Positions 1-7,659 of a DNA stretch of 64,000 nt are shown one piece after another. This DNA comes from Desulfoluna limicola (GTDB taxonomy: Bacteria; Desulfobacterota; Desulfobacteria; Desulfobacterales; Desulfolunaceae). The position numbers and the translations under genes are program-made. The notes beneath the pieces are model-generated. The model searched no databases, was not told the origin of the DNA, and was given only the letters and a program-made list of their open reading frames with translations. The stretch lies in contig NZ_AP024488.1 in the NCBI RefSeq assembly GCF_021654575.1, forward strand, positions 4,177,501 through 4,241,500, in the 5' to 3' direction. Positions within the stretch are counted from its first letter, which is position 1, and each line of letters opens with the position of its first letter.

Positions 1-822
1 GAGGTCCTTGAGGTCGTGACCGGAGACAAGGATCGCCTTGCCTTTCTTTGCGCCCAGGGGAACCTCTGTGGGGACAGGGTGACCGTAGGTGCCGGTGTTT
101 CCATCATCAAGAAGCTCCATGGCCCGAATATTCACCTCGCCGCACTTCAGACAGAGTCCCACCAGTTCATCCACACCGATGTCGGTGCGAAGGGTTGCGC
201 AAAGGGCCTCATAAATAAAGCCGGCGATGGCTTCGTCCTCACGTCCGAGAATGGAGGCATGGTCACCGTAGGCTGCCAGCCCCTTGAGACCATACATGAG
301 GATCTGCTTCAGGGAGTTGATGTCGGCATTGGCCTCGTCACCCACGGGGAGCCCCACTTTTTCGCCCTCGGCGATAAGCTGGGTTAGGCCGACGTTGGCA
401 AGGGCGATGGAGGGATCTTTGGTAAAGTCGGCGACTGCAGCCTCGCTGCCGAAAATTTTACCCAGAATCTTTTTGATGGCCGAAGGCTCAGGCTCAGCAG
501 AAAATGAAGTGTTACCGCCCTTTGCAGCCACTCGTCCCTTCAGGTCCTCTTTGCGGGTCTGTGCCTCTTCAATAAGGGCCACAAAACGCTCGGGGTCAAA
601 ATCCACGTTGGTCAGGGTGGAGAAGACCGCCTTCATGGTAAATCGATCCGTGTCGGCATCCACAAGGCCGACCCTGCGCCCCTCCGCCGCAACAAGGGCC
701 AGACCTTTCATGCTGTGGATCAAAAGATCCTGAAGTGACGCCACATCCGGGGTTTTCCCACACACGCCGATGGCCTGACACCCAATCCCCTTAGCCGCCT
801 GCTCACACTGGTTACAAAACAT
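1..822 (-). CDS. hcp: hydroxylamine reductase / hybrid cluster protein, C-terminal part missing
   Basis: The 274 N-terminal residues of a hybrid cluster protein, cut by the window edge (family members are roughly 540 residues). The protein carries a [4Fe-4S] cluster and a Fe-S-O hybrid cluster; the family acts in nitrosative-stress defence, as NO reductase or hydroxylamine reductase in the cytoplasm. The N-terminus MFCNQCEQ...GIGCQAIGVCGK gives the spacing Cx2Cx8Cx5C, the arrangement of the class found in Desulfovibrio and other anaerobes rather than the Cx2Cx11Cx6C of enteric Hcp. The ATG at 822 has an AAGGA ribosome site about 7 nt upstream. It is divergent from the ABC binding-protein gene at 1164, and a perfect HcpR-type palindrome lies between them. 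The hybrid-cluster ligands are beyond the edge and cannot be checked. Confidence 0.95.
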   Translation of the reverse strand, partial: MFCNQCEQAAKGIGCQAIGVCGKTPDVASLQDLLIHSMKGLALVAAEGRRVGLVDADTDRFTMKAVFSTLTNVDFDPERFVALIEEAQTRKEDLKGRVAAKGGNTSFSAEPEPSAIKKILGKIFGSEAAVADFTKDPSIALANVGLTQLIAEGEKVGLPVGDEANADINSLKQILMYGLKGLAAYGDHASILGREDEAIAGFIYEALCATLRTDIGVDELVGLCLKCGEVNIRAMELLDDGNTGTYGHPVPTEVPLGAKKGKAILVSGHDLKDL

Positions 823-1010
823 GATGGTTTCCTTTTTTTAGAGGGTCTCGTAAAAAAGTCCAGCAGGTCACAACCGGGTTGCCCCTGTAGATCTCTGACT
901 TCATCACGACCGCATTTTATAGGTGTATGTCACTGTTCAAGCCGACCTCACTTAAGGCCATGCTGTCTCGTTTGATTCTGCCGGATCATACATACCCTGC
1001 CACGTCTCCG

Positions 1011-1028
1011 CCTTGACTTAGGTCAAGG
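1011..1028. promoter_or_regulatory. probable HcpR (CRP/FNR family) operator
   Basis: CCTTGACTTAGGTCAAGG is a perfect 18-bp inverted repeat with a 4-bp spacer. It matches the TTGACnnnnGTCAA type of site described for the CRP/FNR-family regulator HcpR in sulfate-reducing and related deltaproteobacteria. It lies about 190 bp upstream of hcp, the best-known HcpR target, and about 135 bp upstream of the divergent ABC binding-protein gene. The palindrome is seen directly; the assignment to HcpR is inference from consensus and position. No hcpR gene lies in this window. Confidence 0.75.
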
Positions 1029-1163
1029 CAGCCGTTTTTTCACCCGCGCCCATGTTCTTATGCGTAGAAACATTTTCATTGCCCCCCCGTGATATTTTGG
1101 ATATATATCGGGCGAGATTAACATCCTTGACCACAGCCTTACTCCAAGGGGAGAATTTAAAAC

Positions 1164-2138
1164 ATGAAACGTCTCGCAGCAGTTATGGTGGCCCTGATGC
1201 TCATGGCCACTCCGGCCATGGCAGAAAAAAACATCACCATCGGTATTTCCAAAATTGTGGCCCACCCGGCCCTTGATGCCCTTGAACAAGGCGTCATGGA
1301 CGGTGTCACCGAACGGTTCCCAGAGGCCACCTTCGATCTGCAGAACGCCAACGGAGAGATCTCAACCGCAGCATCCATCGCCCAGAAGTTCAAGGCAGAG
1401 AACGTGGATATCGCCGTGGGGATCGCCACCCCAACAGCACAGGCCCTGGTGAACACCATCAAAAACGCACCCGTCATCTACTGCGCCGTCACCGACCCTG
1501 TGGATGCAGGCCTCATAGGCTCCTACGATGTGGGTGAAAAAAACGTCACCGGCGTTTCCGACATGACCCCGGTCAAAGAACAGATCCAGTTCCTTGCCGG
1601 TGTTAAAAAGATAAAATCCCTGGGCCACATCTACTCCAGCAGCGAAGCCAACGCCGTGCGCCTGGCACAGCTCGCCGAAGAGGCCTGCCGTGAACTGGGC
1701 ATCGCCTTCGTGCCCGCCACCGTCAGCAACTCTACCGAAGTAAAACAGGCCATCCAGACCATCATCCGGCGCGTCGACGGTATCTACATCAGCAACGACA
1801 ACACCGTGGTCTCCGCCCTCACCTCCATCACCGACGTGGCCGCCAAACACAACAAGCCGGTCATGAGCGCCGATCCCAGCTCCGCCGAGACCATTCCGGT
1901 CCTCGCCGCCTGGGGCTTTGACTACTACAAAATGGGCAAACGTACCGGCCGACTCGTGGCAGACGTCCTTTCGGGCACCAAGCCCGAAACCGTCCCCACC
2001 ATCTTCATGACCGAGCCCTCAGACATCGACCTCCTCCTGAACCTTGATGTCGCCAAGGACCTCGGCGTCACTTTCCCCGAAGAAGCCATAAAAAACGCCG
2101 CCACCCTTGTCAAAGACGGGAAGATCGTGAAAAGGTAA
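1164..2138 (+). CDS. ABC transporter substrate-binding protein, TrpX/COG2984 type
   Basis: A 324-residue periplasmic binding protein. A Sec signal peptide (MKRLAAVMVALMLMATPAMA) is followed by a type I periplasmic-binding fold starting ITIGISKIVAHPALDALEQG, characteristic of the COG2984 family. This family pairs with COG4120 permeases and COG1101 ATPases, and both follow downstream. In Firmicutes the same set (TrpXYZ) is linked to tryptophan or tyrosine uptake. The substrate here cannot be read from sequence; an aromatic amino acid or related compound is only a family-level guess. The start has a strong AAGGGGAG ribosome site. A 437-nt gap filled with repeats separates it from the permease. 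Confidence 0.9.
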   Translation: MKRLAAVMVALMLMATPAMAEKNITIGISKIVAHPALDALEQGVMDGVTERFPEATFDLQNANGEISTAASIAQKFKAENVDIAVGIATPTAQALVNTIKNAPVIYCAVTDPVDAGLIGSYDVGEKNVTGVSDMTPVKEQIQFLAGVKKIKSLGHIYSSSEANAVRLAQLAEEACRELGIAFVPATVSNSTEVKQAIQTIIRRVDGIYISNDNTVVSALTSITDVAAKHNKPVMSADPSSAETIPVLAAWGFDYYKMGKRTGRLVADVLSGTKPETVPTIFMTEPSDIDLLLNLDVAKDLGVTFPEEAIKNAATLVKDGKIVKR

Positions 2139-2156
2139 GTCAGAGCTAAAAGCGTT

Positions 2157-2548
2157 GCCTCCGGCGGCGAGGTGAGCCACCTCGAAAGCTTATTGCCCAT
2201 GCGCTTTACCCTCGTTCCTCGGGCAAAGCGCATGGGCGTTCGCGCGGGCTGCGCCCGCCATCAACGCTGGTGATTGTTCAAATGCTTCCACAAGCTTCTG
2301 TGTATTATGGATACGGATTCTCAAAGCGAATGAAATAGAATTGGGTTTAAATACCTCTGGCAGCCAAGGGTAGTGGTGTAGCACGACCATTAAAATAAAA
2401 ACGAAAGCACATAATTCATATGTATTTGTAACGCACATTGCATGCCCTCACCCTTGGAGCGAATGCGGATGCGTTGTACCATGATTCACGTCACTCGATG
2501 CGCATTCGCCATAGGGTTTCGAGGTGCCCCCACCTCGCCGCCGGAGGC
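2157..2548. repeat. modular intergenic repeat, inverted pair inside the ABC operon
   Basis: A forward copy (2157-2258) and a reverse copy (2459-2548) of the window-wide repeat bound a 392-bp block with terminal GCCTCCGGCGGC and GCCGCCGGAGGC. The forward copy shows three modules: the hairpin GAGGTG/CACCTC at 2169-2183, a long hairpin at 2195-2237 (GCCCATGCGC pairing with GCGCATGGGC, loop CTCGTTCCTCG), and a GCGGGC/GCCCGC hairpin at about 2243-2258. The reverse copy has GCGAATGCG/CGCATTCGC at 2459-2509 and GAGGTG/CACCTC at 2521-2536. The block separates the binding-protein gene from its permease, a position where REP elements in other operons, such as malE-malF, lower downstream expression. Confidence 0.85.
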
Positions 2549-2575
2549 AAGGATCATAGAAAACAGGTAGAAAAG

Positions 2576-3463
2576 ATGATTGAAGGTATTTTTGTTGAGG
2601 GCCTGATCTACGGGATCATGGCCCTCGGTGTTTTTTTCACGTTTCGGATTCTCGATTTTCCGGATCTCACGGTGGACGGCTCCTTTCCTTTGGGGGCCGT
2701 GATCATGGCCATGGCCATTCAAAAGGGCATCGGCCTGACCACGGGCATCACCCTGGCCTTTGCGGGCGGTGTGGCCGCAGGGGCGGTGACGGCGGTAATC
2801 CACAACAAGCTGAAGGTGCCCCATCTTCTGGCGGGAATCCTCACCATGACCATGCTCTACTCGGTGAACATCCGAATCCTGGGAAACCGCGCCAACCTGC
2901 CTCTCATGCGCAAGGAAACCCTTCTCTCCAAGGCCACGGCCTTTACGAACGGCACCCTCTCCGAAACGTGGACCCTGCTTCTCCTCTTCATTCTGGTGGT
3001 GCTGGTCATCAAGGTGCTCATGGACCTCTTTTTCCACACGGACATGGGGCTCACCTTCGGGGCCATGGGAGGCAACACACAGATGGTGATCTCCCAAGGG
3101 GTGAACCCCGCCACCTACAAAGTGATTGGTGTGGGACTCTCCAACGGGCTGGTGGCCCTTTCAGGCGCCTTTGCAGCCCAATACCAGGGATTTGCCGACA
3201 TCAACCTCGGCCAGGGCATTGTGGTCTCCGGCCTTGCCTCGGTGATGATCGGTGAATTTCTCATCCGGTCCAACCGCATCTCCATGCTGACGCTGCGGGT
3301 GATCATCGGCGCCATCTTCTACAAGGCCATCATGTTTCTCGGCCGTTATTACGGCTACACCATCCACTTGACGCCCAACGACCTCAAGCTTGTCTCAGGG
3401 GTCCTCATCATCGGCGCCCTTGTCGTCACACAGATGAAAAAGCCGACAAAGGGGGCCAAATGA
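2576..3463 (+). CDS. ABC transporter permease, COG4120 type
   Basis: A 295-residue integral membrane protein, the permease partner of the COG2984 binding protein. It begins MIEGIFVEGLIYGIMALGVFFTFRILDFPDLTVDGSFPLG in several hydrophobic segments, the typical N-terminal signature of this LivH-like family, and has eight or so predicted membrane segments. The ATG at 2576 was chosen over an upstream in-frame start at 2438 because the intervening 46 codons are the repeat element, and homology-like sequence starts at this Met. The stop overlaps the ATPase start by 4 nt (ATGA), so the two are probably translationally coupled. The promoter may be that of the binding-protein gene, read through the repeat block. 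Confidence 0.9.
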   Translation: MIEGIFVEGLIYGIMALGVFFTFRILDFPDLTVDGSFPLGAVIMAMAIQKGIGLTTGITLAFAGGVAAGAVTAVIHNKLKVPHLLAGILTMTMLYSVNIRILGNRANLPLMRKETLLSKATAFTNGTLSETWTLLLLFILVVLVIKVLMDLFFHTDMGLTFGAMGGNTQMVISQGVNPATYKVIGVGLSNGLVALSGAFAAQYQGFADINLGQGIVVSGLASVMIGEFLIRSNRISMLTLRVIIGAIFYKAIMFLGRYYGYTIHLTPNDLKLVSGVLIIGALVVTQMKKPTKGAK

Positions 3464-4254
3464 TCGCCATTGAAGACGCAACACTCATATTCAACGCCGG
3501 CACCCCCAACGAAAACCGGGTCTTCGAGGCCTTCAACCTCACGGTCGGCAAAGGGGAGTTCATCACCGTCATCGGCAGCAACGGGGCAGGGAAAAGCACC
3601 CTCTTCAACCTTCTGTCCGGTACCGTCATGCCCGACTCGGGCCGCATTGTCTTAAACGGACGGGATGTCACAAAAGAGCCGGAGTTCAAACGCGCCAAAA
3701 CCATCGGGCGCATCTTTCAGGACCCCCTGGCCGGCACGGCCTCCAACATGACCCTTGAAGACAACATGATGGTCTGCTTTAAAAAGGGATTCAAGGGTCT
3801 GAGGATCGGACTCAACCGAAAACGCCGGGAGTTCTTCAAAGAACAGCTTAAATTCCTCGACATGGGCCTTGAGGACCGGTTAAAAGACAATGTCGGCCTT
3901 CTTTCCGGCGGACAGCGCCAGGCGCTGACACTCTTGATGATGGTACTCTCAAGACCGGAGCTGGTCCTTCTCGACGAACACACCGCAGCCCTCGACCCCC
4001 GCAATGCGGAGATCGTGCTGAGGCTCACCACCCATTTTGTCAAGGAGTACGGGCTCACCACCCTCATGGTGACCCACAACATGCAACACGCCATTGACCT
4101 CGGCAACCGCCTCCTTATGATGGACTCAGGCGAGGTGGTTCTGGACATCCGGGGCGAAGAAAAGCAACACCTTACCGTAGAAAAACTGGTGGCCATGTTC
4201 TCCAAGGTCCGAAACAAGCAGTTCACAAATGACGAAGCCCTCTTATCCCGTTAA
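3460..4254 (+). CDS. ABC transporter ATP-binding protein, COG1101 type
   Basis: A 264-residue ABC ATPase energising the importer. Visible motifs are Walker A GSNGAGKST near residue 40, a Q-loop in IGRIFQDPLAG, the signature LLSGGQRQALTL, Walker B ELVLLDEHTAALD, and the switch His in MVTHNMQHA. The LDEHTAALDP form is typical of the COG1101 (PhnK-like) subfamily that accompanies TrpXY-type transporters. It overlaps the permease by 4 nt and is followed 21 nt later by an outer-membrane-like protein that may be in the same transcript. Cytoplasmic, membrane-associated. Confidence 0.93.
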   Translation: MIAIEDATLIFNAGTPNENRVFEAFNLTVGKGEFITVIGSNGAGKSTLFNLLSGTVMPDSGRIVLNGRDVTKEPEFKRAKTIGRIFQDPLAGTASNMTLEDNMMVCFKKGFKGLRIGLNRKRREFFKEQLKFLDMGLEDRLKDNVGLLSGGQRQALTLLMMVLSRPELVLLDEHTAALDPRNAEIVLRLTTHFVKEYGLTTLMVTHNMQHAIDLGNRLLMMDSGEVVLDIRGEEKQHLTVEKLVAMFSKVRNKQFTNDEALLSR

Positions 4255-4275
4255 CGAAGCAGATGGAGCCACACA

Positions 4276-4827
4276 ATGACCCAGATCGGACGCGCCCTTC
4301 TCACCCTTGCCATCGCCCTGCTCATTGCCCTTCCCGCCCACGCCTTCGAAGGCCAGGACTACCTGCTGGGAGGCAAGAGCGGAGGCACCCACAAACTGGC
4401 CCTGGGTGCCCGGTACCATGATGAGGTAAAATCCGTCTCCGGTCTCCCCTTTGAAAGCGGGGATCTGAGCTGGCTCCTTGCTTACGAGTACCACGAAAAA
4501 ATCGCCTTCTGGCAGCTCGGTGTGGGCTATGCCCCCGAAAGCAACACCGACAGGGATGCGAAAGTCATCACCCCACAGATTAACCTCATCTTTAAAGACG
4601 GCATCTACCGCCTCGGAGCCGGGGCACTGCAAAGCTACGTGGACGTCGATGGCAACACCGACTGGACGTCCCTCTACTGGCAGATGATCGCTGGCATTGA
4701 TGTTCCCCTTGGTCTCAACGCCTCCATCGGGATCTACGGCTGCTACGTCTTCCACCGCTGGGACGAAATCACCGATGCAAGCGACAACGGCCTGGCCGGC
4801 AACCTGCTCCTCTCCTGGGGTTTTTAG
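4276..4827 (+). CDS. small outer-membrane beta-barrel-like protein of unknown function
   Basis: A 183-residue protein with a Sec signal peptide ending LLIALPAHA-FEGQ. The mature part alternates hydrophobic and polar residues with many aromatics (HKLALGARYHDE, WLLAYEYHEKIAFWQLGVGY, LYWQMIAGIDVPLGLNASIG) and ends in Phe (LLLSWGF), the usual C-terminal signal for outer-membrane barrel assembly. An eight-strand barrel would fit the length. It resembles short OmpW/PagL-like barrels in outline only; I do not recognise a specific family. It follows the ABC ATPase by 21 nt, so co-transcription is likely, but a shared role is inference. Confidence 0.75.
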   Translation: MTQIGRALLTLAIALLIALPAHAFEGQDYLLGGKSGGTHKLALGARYHDEVKSVSGLPFESGDLSWLLAYEYHEKIAFWQLGVGYAPESNTDRDAKVITPQINLIFKDGIYRLGAGALQSYVDVDGNTDWTSLYWQMIAGIDVPLGLNASIGIYGCYVFHRWDEITDASDNGLAGNLLLSWGF

Positions 4828-4847
4828 CAAGCCCCCTCACAAAACAT

Positions 4848-4950
4848 GCCTCCGGCGGCAAGGGGCTGAGCCCCTTGACCCCAGGATCGCAAATGCTCCC
4901 AGCCCTCGTTCCTCGGGCTGATCGCATTTGCTGACGGGCTGCGCCCGTGA
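4848..4950 (+). repeat. modular intergenic repeat, three-hairpin copy
   Basis: A copy of the window-wide repeat starting 21 nt after the preceding stop codon. The end GCCTCCGGCGGC (4848-4859) is followed by the hairpin AAGGGGCT-g-AGCCCCTT (4860-4876), then GCAAATGC...AGCCC with loop TCGTTCCTC and GGGCT...GCATTTGC (4889-4931), then ACGGGC-tgc-GCCCGT (about 4934-4948). It has no inverted partner end. The first stem differs from the AAGGTG/CACCTT version of other copies, but is fully paired. Confidence 0.85.
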
Positions 4951-5497
4951 TGACCAGCAGAGGTTGCTTAACCTTCTTCATGTCGCCCTAAGGGCGATTC
5001 ACGCTCTCCATAATTATTCATAAAGATTTGGATCCTGGCGCCTGCTCATGATCTTTTCCAAACATCGACGGGTGCAGTGACGTCTCGTCCGATACCTGTG
5101 TCCTTTCCCCATTGCCTGTTCTTTTCTTTCTTTGATCCAAGTCAAGTCTCCAACGCCTCGTTTGTGCTAAAACAGCAGCGAAAGTCTCTCTTCCAATATG
5201 TCGCCATAACGACAAACGGTTTCACCCCCTGTATGGTATAAGGCAACAGAAACAAAAAAAAGGGACAGCCCGGAACAAAAGCGACCATAGTATACCTGCG
5301 TTCCAGGTGGCTCGCCCGAAGGATGAGAAAAGCGAGCAGGAAACCGTGAATGACATTTTGTGTTTTTGAAATATCTTAATTTTTCACACTAACTATCAGT
5401 AATAATATGTTGTTGCTTTGAACCAATATTTTCTCATGAAATGTCCGGGCTATAGCCATTGAAGGCATCACCCGTTCAAACCGAGGTATATCGATCC
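4951..5497. other. intergenic region, mostly featureless
   Basis: A gap of about 550 nt upstream of the NapH-like ferredoxin gene. It holds a near-dyad TTGATCCAAGTCAA at 5132-5145, which resembles an HcpR/FNR-type site with one mismatch but lies more than 350 nt from the next start codon, and an AT-rich stretch from about 5360 to 5440 that could contain the promoter. I recognised no coding sequence or known RNA. Confidence 0.4.
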
Positions 5498-6508
5498 ATG
5501 TTCAGCCGTATCAGCCCCCGCCGTCTTTCCCAGCTCTTCTTTCTCTCCCTCACCCTCTTTATCGGGTGGCGCTTTTCCCTCTGGGCCCTCGCTCTGATCA
5601 GGGGCACCGTTCCTGACGTGACCCGTCCACCGTCCGTGGAAGCCTTTCTCCCGTTGAGTGGCCTGATGAACCTCAAGTACACCCTGGGTACGGGAACCAT
5701 TCACGGGGCACACCCTGCGGCGCTGCTTCTTCTGGTGGCTGTCTGCGCCTCAGCGCTGATCGTCAAAAAAGGGTTCTGCAGCTTTGTCTGCCCGGTGGGG
5801 TTTGCCGGGGAAATGGCGGACCGGCTGGGAAGAAGGCTAAAGCTTGAGCGGTCTCTGCCAACCATGATCGACATGCCCTTGCGCAGCATCAAGTACCTGA
5901 TCCTTGGGTTCTTCCTCTGGAACATCCTTTTGAAGATGCCGGTCCCTGCCGTCGGTTCGTTTCTCTCCGGCAGCTACAACCTCACCTCCGACATCCGCAT
6001 GTTTCTTTTCTTCCTCGAGCCGTCCACAGGGTCCCTGGTAACGGCCGGACTTCTCTTTGGCCTTCCCATGCTCATCAAAAACGGGTGGTGCCGCTACCTC
6101 TGCCCCTACGGAGCCCTGCTGGGCCTTATCAGCTTTCTCAGCCCTTTAAAGGTGCATCGCAACCAACAGGCCTGCATCGACTGCGGCAAGTGCGCGCGCG
6201 CCTGCCCCTCCTCCATTGCCGTGGACAAAAAAAATGTCATTGTTTCCGACGAATGTACCGGATGCCTCACCTGCGTGGATGCCTGCCCGGAAAAAGAGGC
6301 CTTACGCCTCTCCACCTCACCCGAAGGGGGATTCTGGTCCCCCAAGGCCGTGGCTGTCATCATGGTGCTGATCTTCCTTCTCACTGCGGGGGCAGGACGT
6401 CTTTCCGGAAACTGGAAAAGCACCGTTTCCGATCGACGGATGATGATGGAGGTCATGAAAATGAACATGGAGAGGACAGGAGTTCCGAACGGCAACAGAA
6501 TAAAATAA
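5498..6508 (+). CDS. NapH/COG0348-like membrane 4Fe-4S polyferredoxin
   Basis: A 336-residue membrane protein with several hydrophobic helices in its first two thirds and two sets of cysteine motifs. The CxxxCP motifs GFCSFVCPVGF and GWCRYLCPYGAL sit at membrane ends, as in NapH and NosR. The ferredoxin part holds CIDCGKCARACP and CTGCLTCVDACP, which together bind two [4Fe-4S] clusters. Such proteins pass electrons between the quinone pool and periplasmic or cytoplasmic reductases; the partner is not visible here. A C-terminal hydrophobic segment near residues 285-305 would re-enter the membrane. The ATG at 5498 was chosen over a TTG at 5459 because of the GAGG about 12 nt upstream; the TTG has no ribosome site. 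The gene stands alone between gaps. Confidence 0.88.
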   Translation: MFSRISPRRLSQLFFLSLTLFIGWRFSLWALALIRGTVPDVTRPPSVEAFLPLSGLMNLKYTLGTGTIHGAHPAALLLLVAVCASALIVKKGFCSFVCPVGFAGEMADRLGRRLKLERSLPTMIDMPLRSIKYLILGFFLWNILLKMPVPAVGSFLSGSYNLTSDIRMFLFFLEPSTGSLVTAGLLFGLPMLIKNGWCRYLCPYGALLGLISFLSPLKVHRNQQACIDCGKCARACPSSIAVDKKNVIVSDECTGCLTCVDACPEKEALRLSTSPEGGFWSPKAVAVIMVLIFLLTAGAGRLSGNWKSTVSDRRMMMEVMKMNMERTGVPNGNRIK

Positions 6509-6527
6509 CAGCAACCATTCAGATGGT

Positions 6528-6699
6528 GCCTCCGGCGGCCCTGCCGGGGGCTAAACTTTTAAAAAGTCCAACAAACATGTCTTTTGATAAATCCTTGAAT
6601 GGTTTCCGCACCAAAGGCGGATGTGATTTGACCCGAGGGCCGAGGAGCAAAGCGCATCCGCTACCTGCTTTCAAGGTGGCACACCTTGCCGCCGGAGGC
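6528..6699. repeat. modular intergenic repeat, 172-bp copy with two inverted ends
   Basis: Bounded by GCCTCCGGCGGC (6528-6539) and GCCGCCGGAGGC (6688-6699). The left half is the module-B type: CCTGCCGGGGGC, then a pairing AAACTTTT/AAAAAGT, then ACAAACA. The right half, read on the minus strand, is the AAGGTGTGCCACCTT hairpin followed by GAAAGCAGGTAGCGGATGCGC and a stem-loop resembling CTCGTTCCTCG. It lies between a plus-strand stop (6508) and a minus-strand stop (6730), so it could also act as a bidirectional 3' structure. Confidence 0.85.
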
Positions 6700-6729
6700 A
6701 GCTTTTCACGTCTATAAAACGCCCCATCA

Positions 6730-7653
6730 TCAGGAAAGCCGGCCGGTATGTCGGCCTGTGTTGCCGATGAACCCCTTGATGCTGTTCTGGAGAAAGAAGA
6801 GTTCCCGAAGCCTTAATGGGCCCTCCATATCCAGGAAGGGCAGGACCAGGGGATCGTTTTCAAGGATGGTTTTGAGCACATTGAGTTCAAGGTCCAGGCC
6901 TCCGAGGCCCCGACTCATTTCCGAAGTCACGATGGAGTCCCACAACCGAAGCTGCTCCCTGTGCTGCCAGAGAACCCGTTCCCCGAACTCAAAACTGCCG
7001 AAATGGCCGTAGCAGAGCCGCTGGGGCTTGAGTTCCATGAGGTTTTCCAGGCTTTGCACAGAAATATCGAGGTAAAAGGGCGGGGGCGTGGAGGGCCGCA
7101 TGTAGGAAATCCCCATGGCCCCGGGAAAACAGGCGCCGGCGGCTTCCCCTGTAAAAAGATAACGGTCCGTATGGTAACTCACGTGGTGGGAGGCGTGGCC
7201 CGGCGTGGGCATCGGCATCACCGAGTTGGACATGAAGGATTCAGCGGGCACAAGCCTGCCTTCGGAAACCGGCCGGACAGGCCCGTACTGAAGGGCCGTC
7301 TCTCCGAGGACCTTTTCCGAGCTGACCTCAAGCTGGTGGGGATTCACGAGATGTGGAATCCCCCGGCTGTGGCACACCACCTGTGCTTCAGGAAACAGAA
7401 CGGCAATGTCCCCCACCGCCCCGGCGTGGTCGATGTGCACGTGGGTGAGGAGAATGTAGTCCAGACGATTCACCCCCAGGGAATCCAGGGCCTTTACAAG
7501 AGCCCCCGCCGTCACCGACGGGCCCGTGTCGACCAGGAACGTCACCTCTCCAAAATAGATCCACGCGGAAAGAAAGCTCTCGTACCCCGGTATGGGCGGG
7601 TTGAATGCCACCAGAAAAAGATCGTCAGATATTTTGTAGAGGGTGTGCTCCAT
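6730..7653 (-). CDS. MBL-fold metallo-hydrolase
   Basis: A 307-residue metallo-beta-lactamase-fold enzyme. The metal-binding motif HVHIDHAG is at residues 71-78 (HxHxDH form), preceded by the usual FLVDTGPS strand; PTPGHASHHVSYHTDRYLFTGEAA supplies the next His and Asp ligands, and CYGHFG the last. This layout is that of glyoxalase II-like or beta-lactamase-like hydrolases; the substrate, probably a thioester or lactone, is unknown. It starts 6 nt after the stop of the DUF3141 gene, so the two almost certainly form an operon. No signal peptide is visible, so it is cytoplasmic. Confidence 0.9.
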   Translation of the reverse strand: MEHTLYKISDDLFLVAFNPPIPGYESFLSAWIYFGEVTFLVDTGPSVTAGALVKALDSLGVNRLDYILLTHVHIDHAGAVGDIAVLFPEAQVVCHSRGIPHLVNPHQLEVSSEKVLGETALQYGPVRPVSEGRLVPAESFMSNSVMPMPTPGHASHHVSYHTDRYLFTGEAAGACFPGAMGISYMRPSTPPPFYLDISVQSLENLMELKPQRLCYGHFGSFEFGERVLWQHREQLRLWDSIVTSEMSRGLGGLDLELNVLKTILENDPLVLPFLDMEGPLRLRELFFLQNSIKGFIGNTGRHTGRLS

Positions 7654-7659
7654 AGAGCC

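Noticed and set aside
7..822. Plus-strand open frames over the hcp region
   Set aside because: The minus strand encodes an unmistakable hybrid cluster protein N-terminus with the cysteine motif; the plus-strand frames are shadows.
5132..5145. TTGATCCAAGTCAA as a second HcpR/FNR operator
   Set aside because: One mismatch in the dyad and more than 350 nt from the nearest start codon; no hcp-like gene is adjacent.
5220..5360. Possible riboswitch before the NapH-like gene
   Set aside because: Some short complementary stretches are visible, but I could not match the conserved cores of c-di-GMP, cobalamin, molybdenum-cofactor or other known riboswitches.
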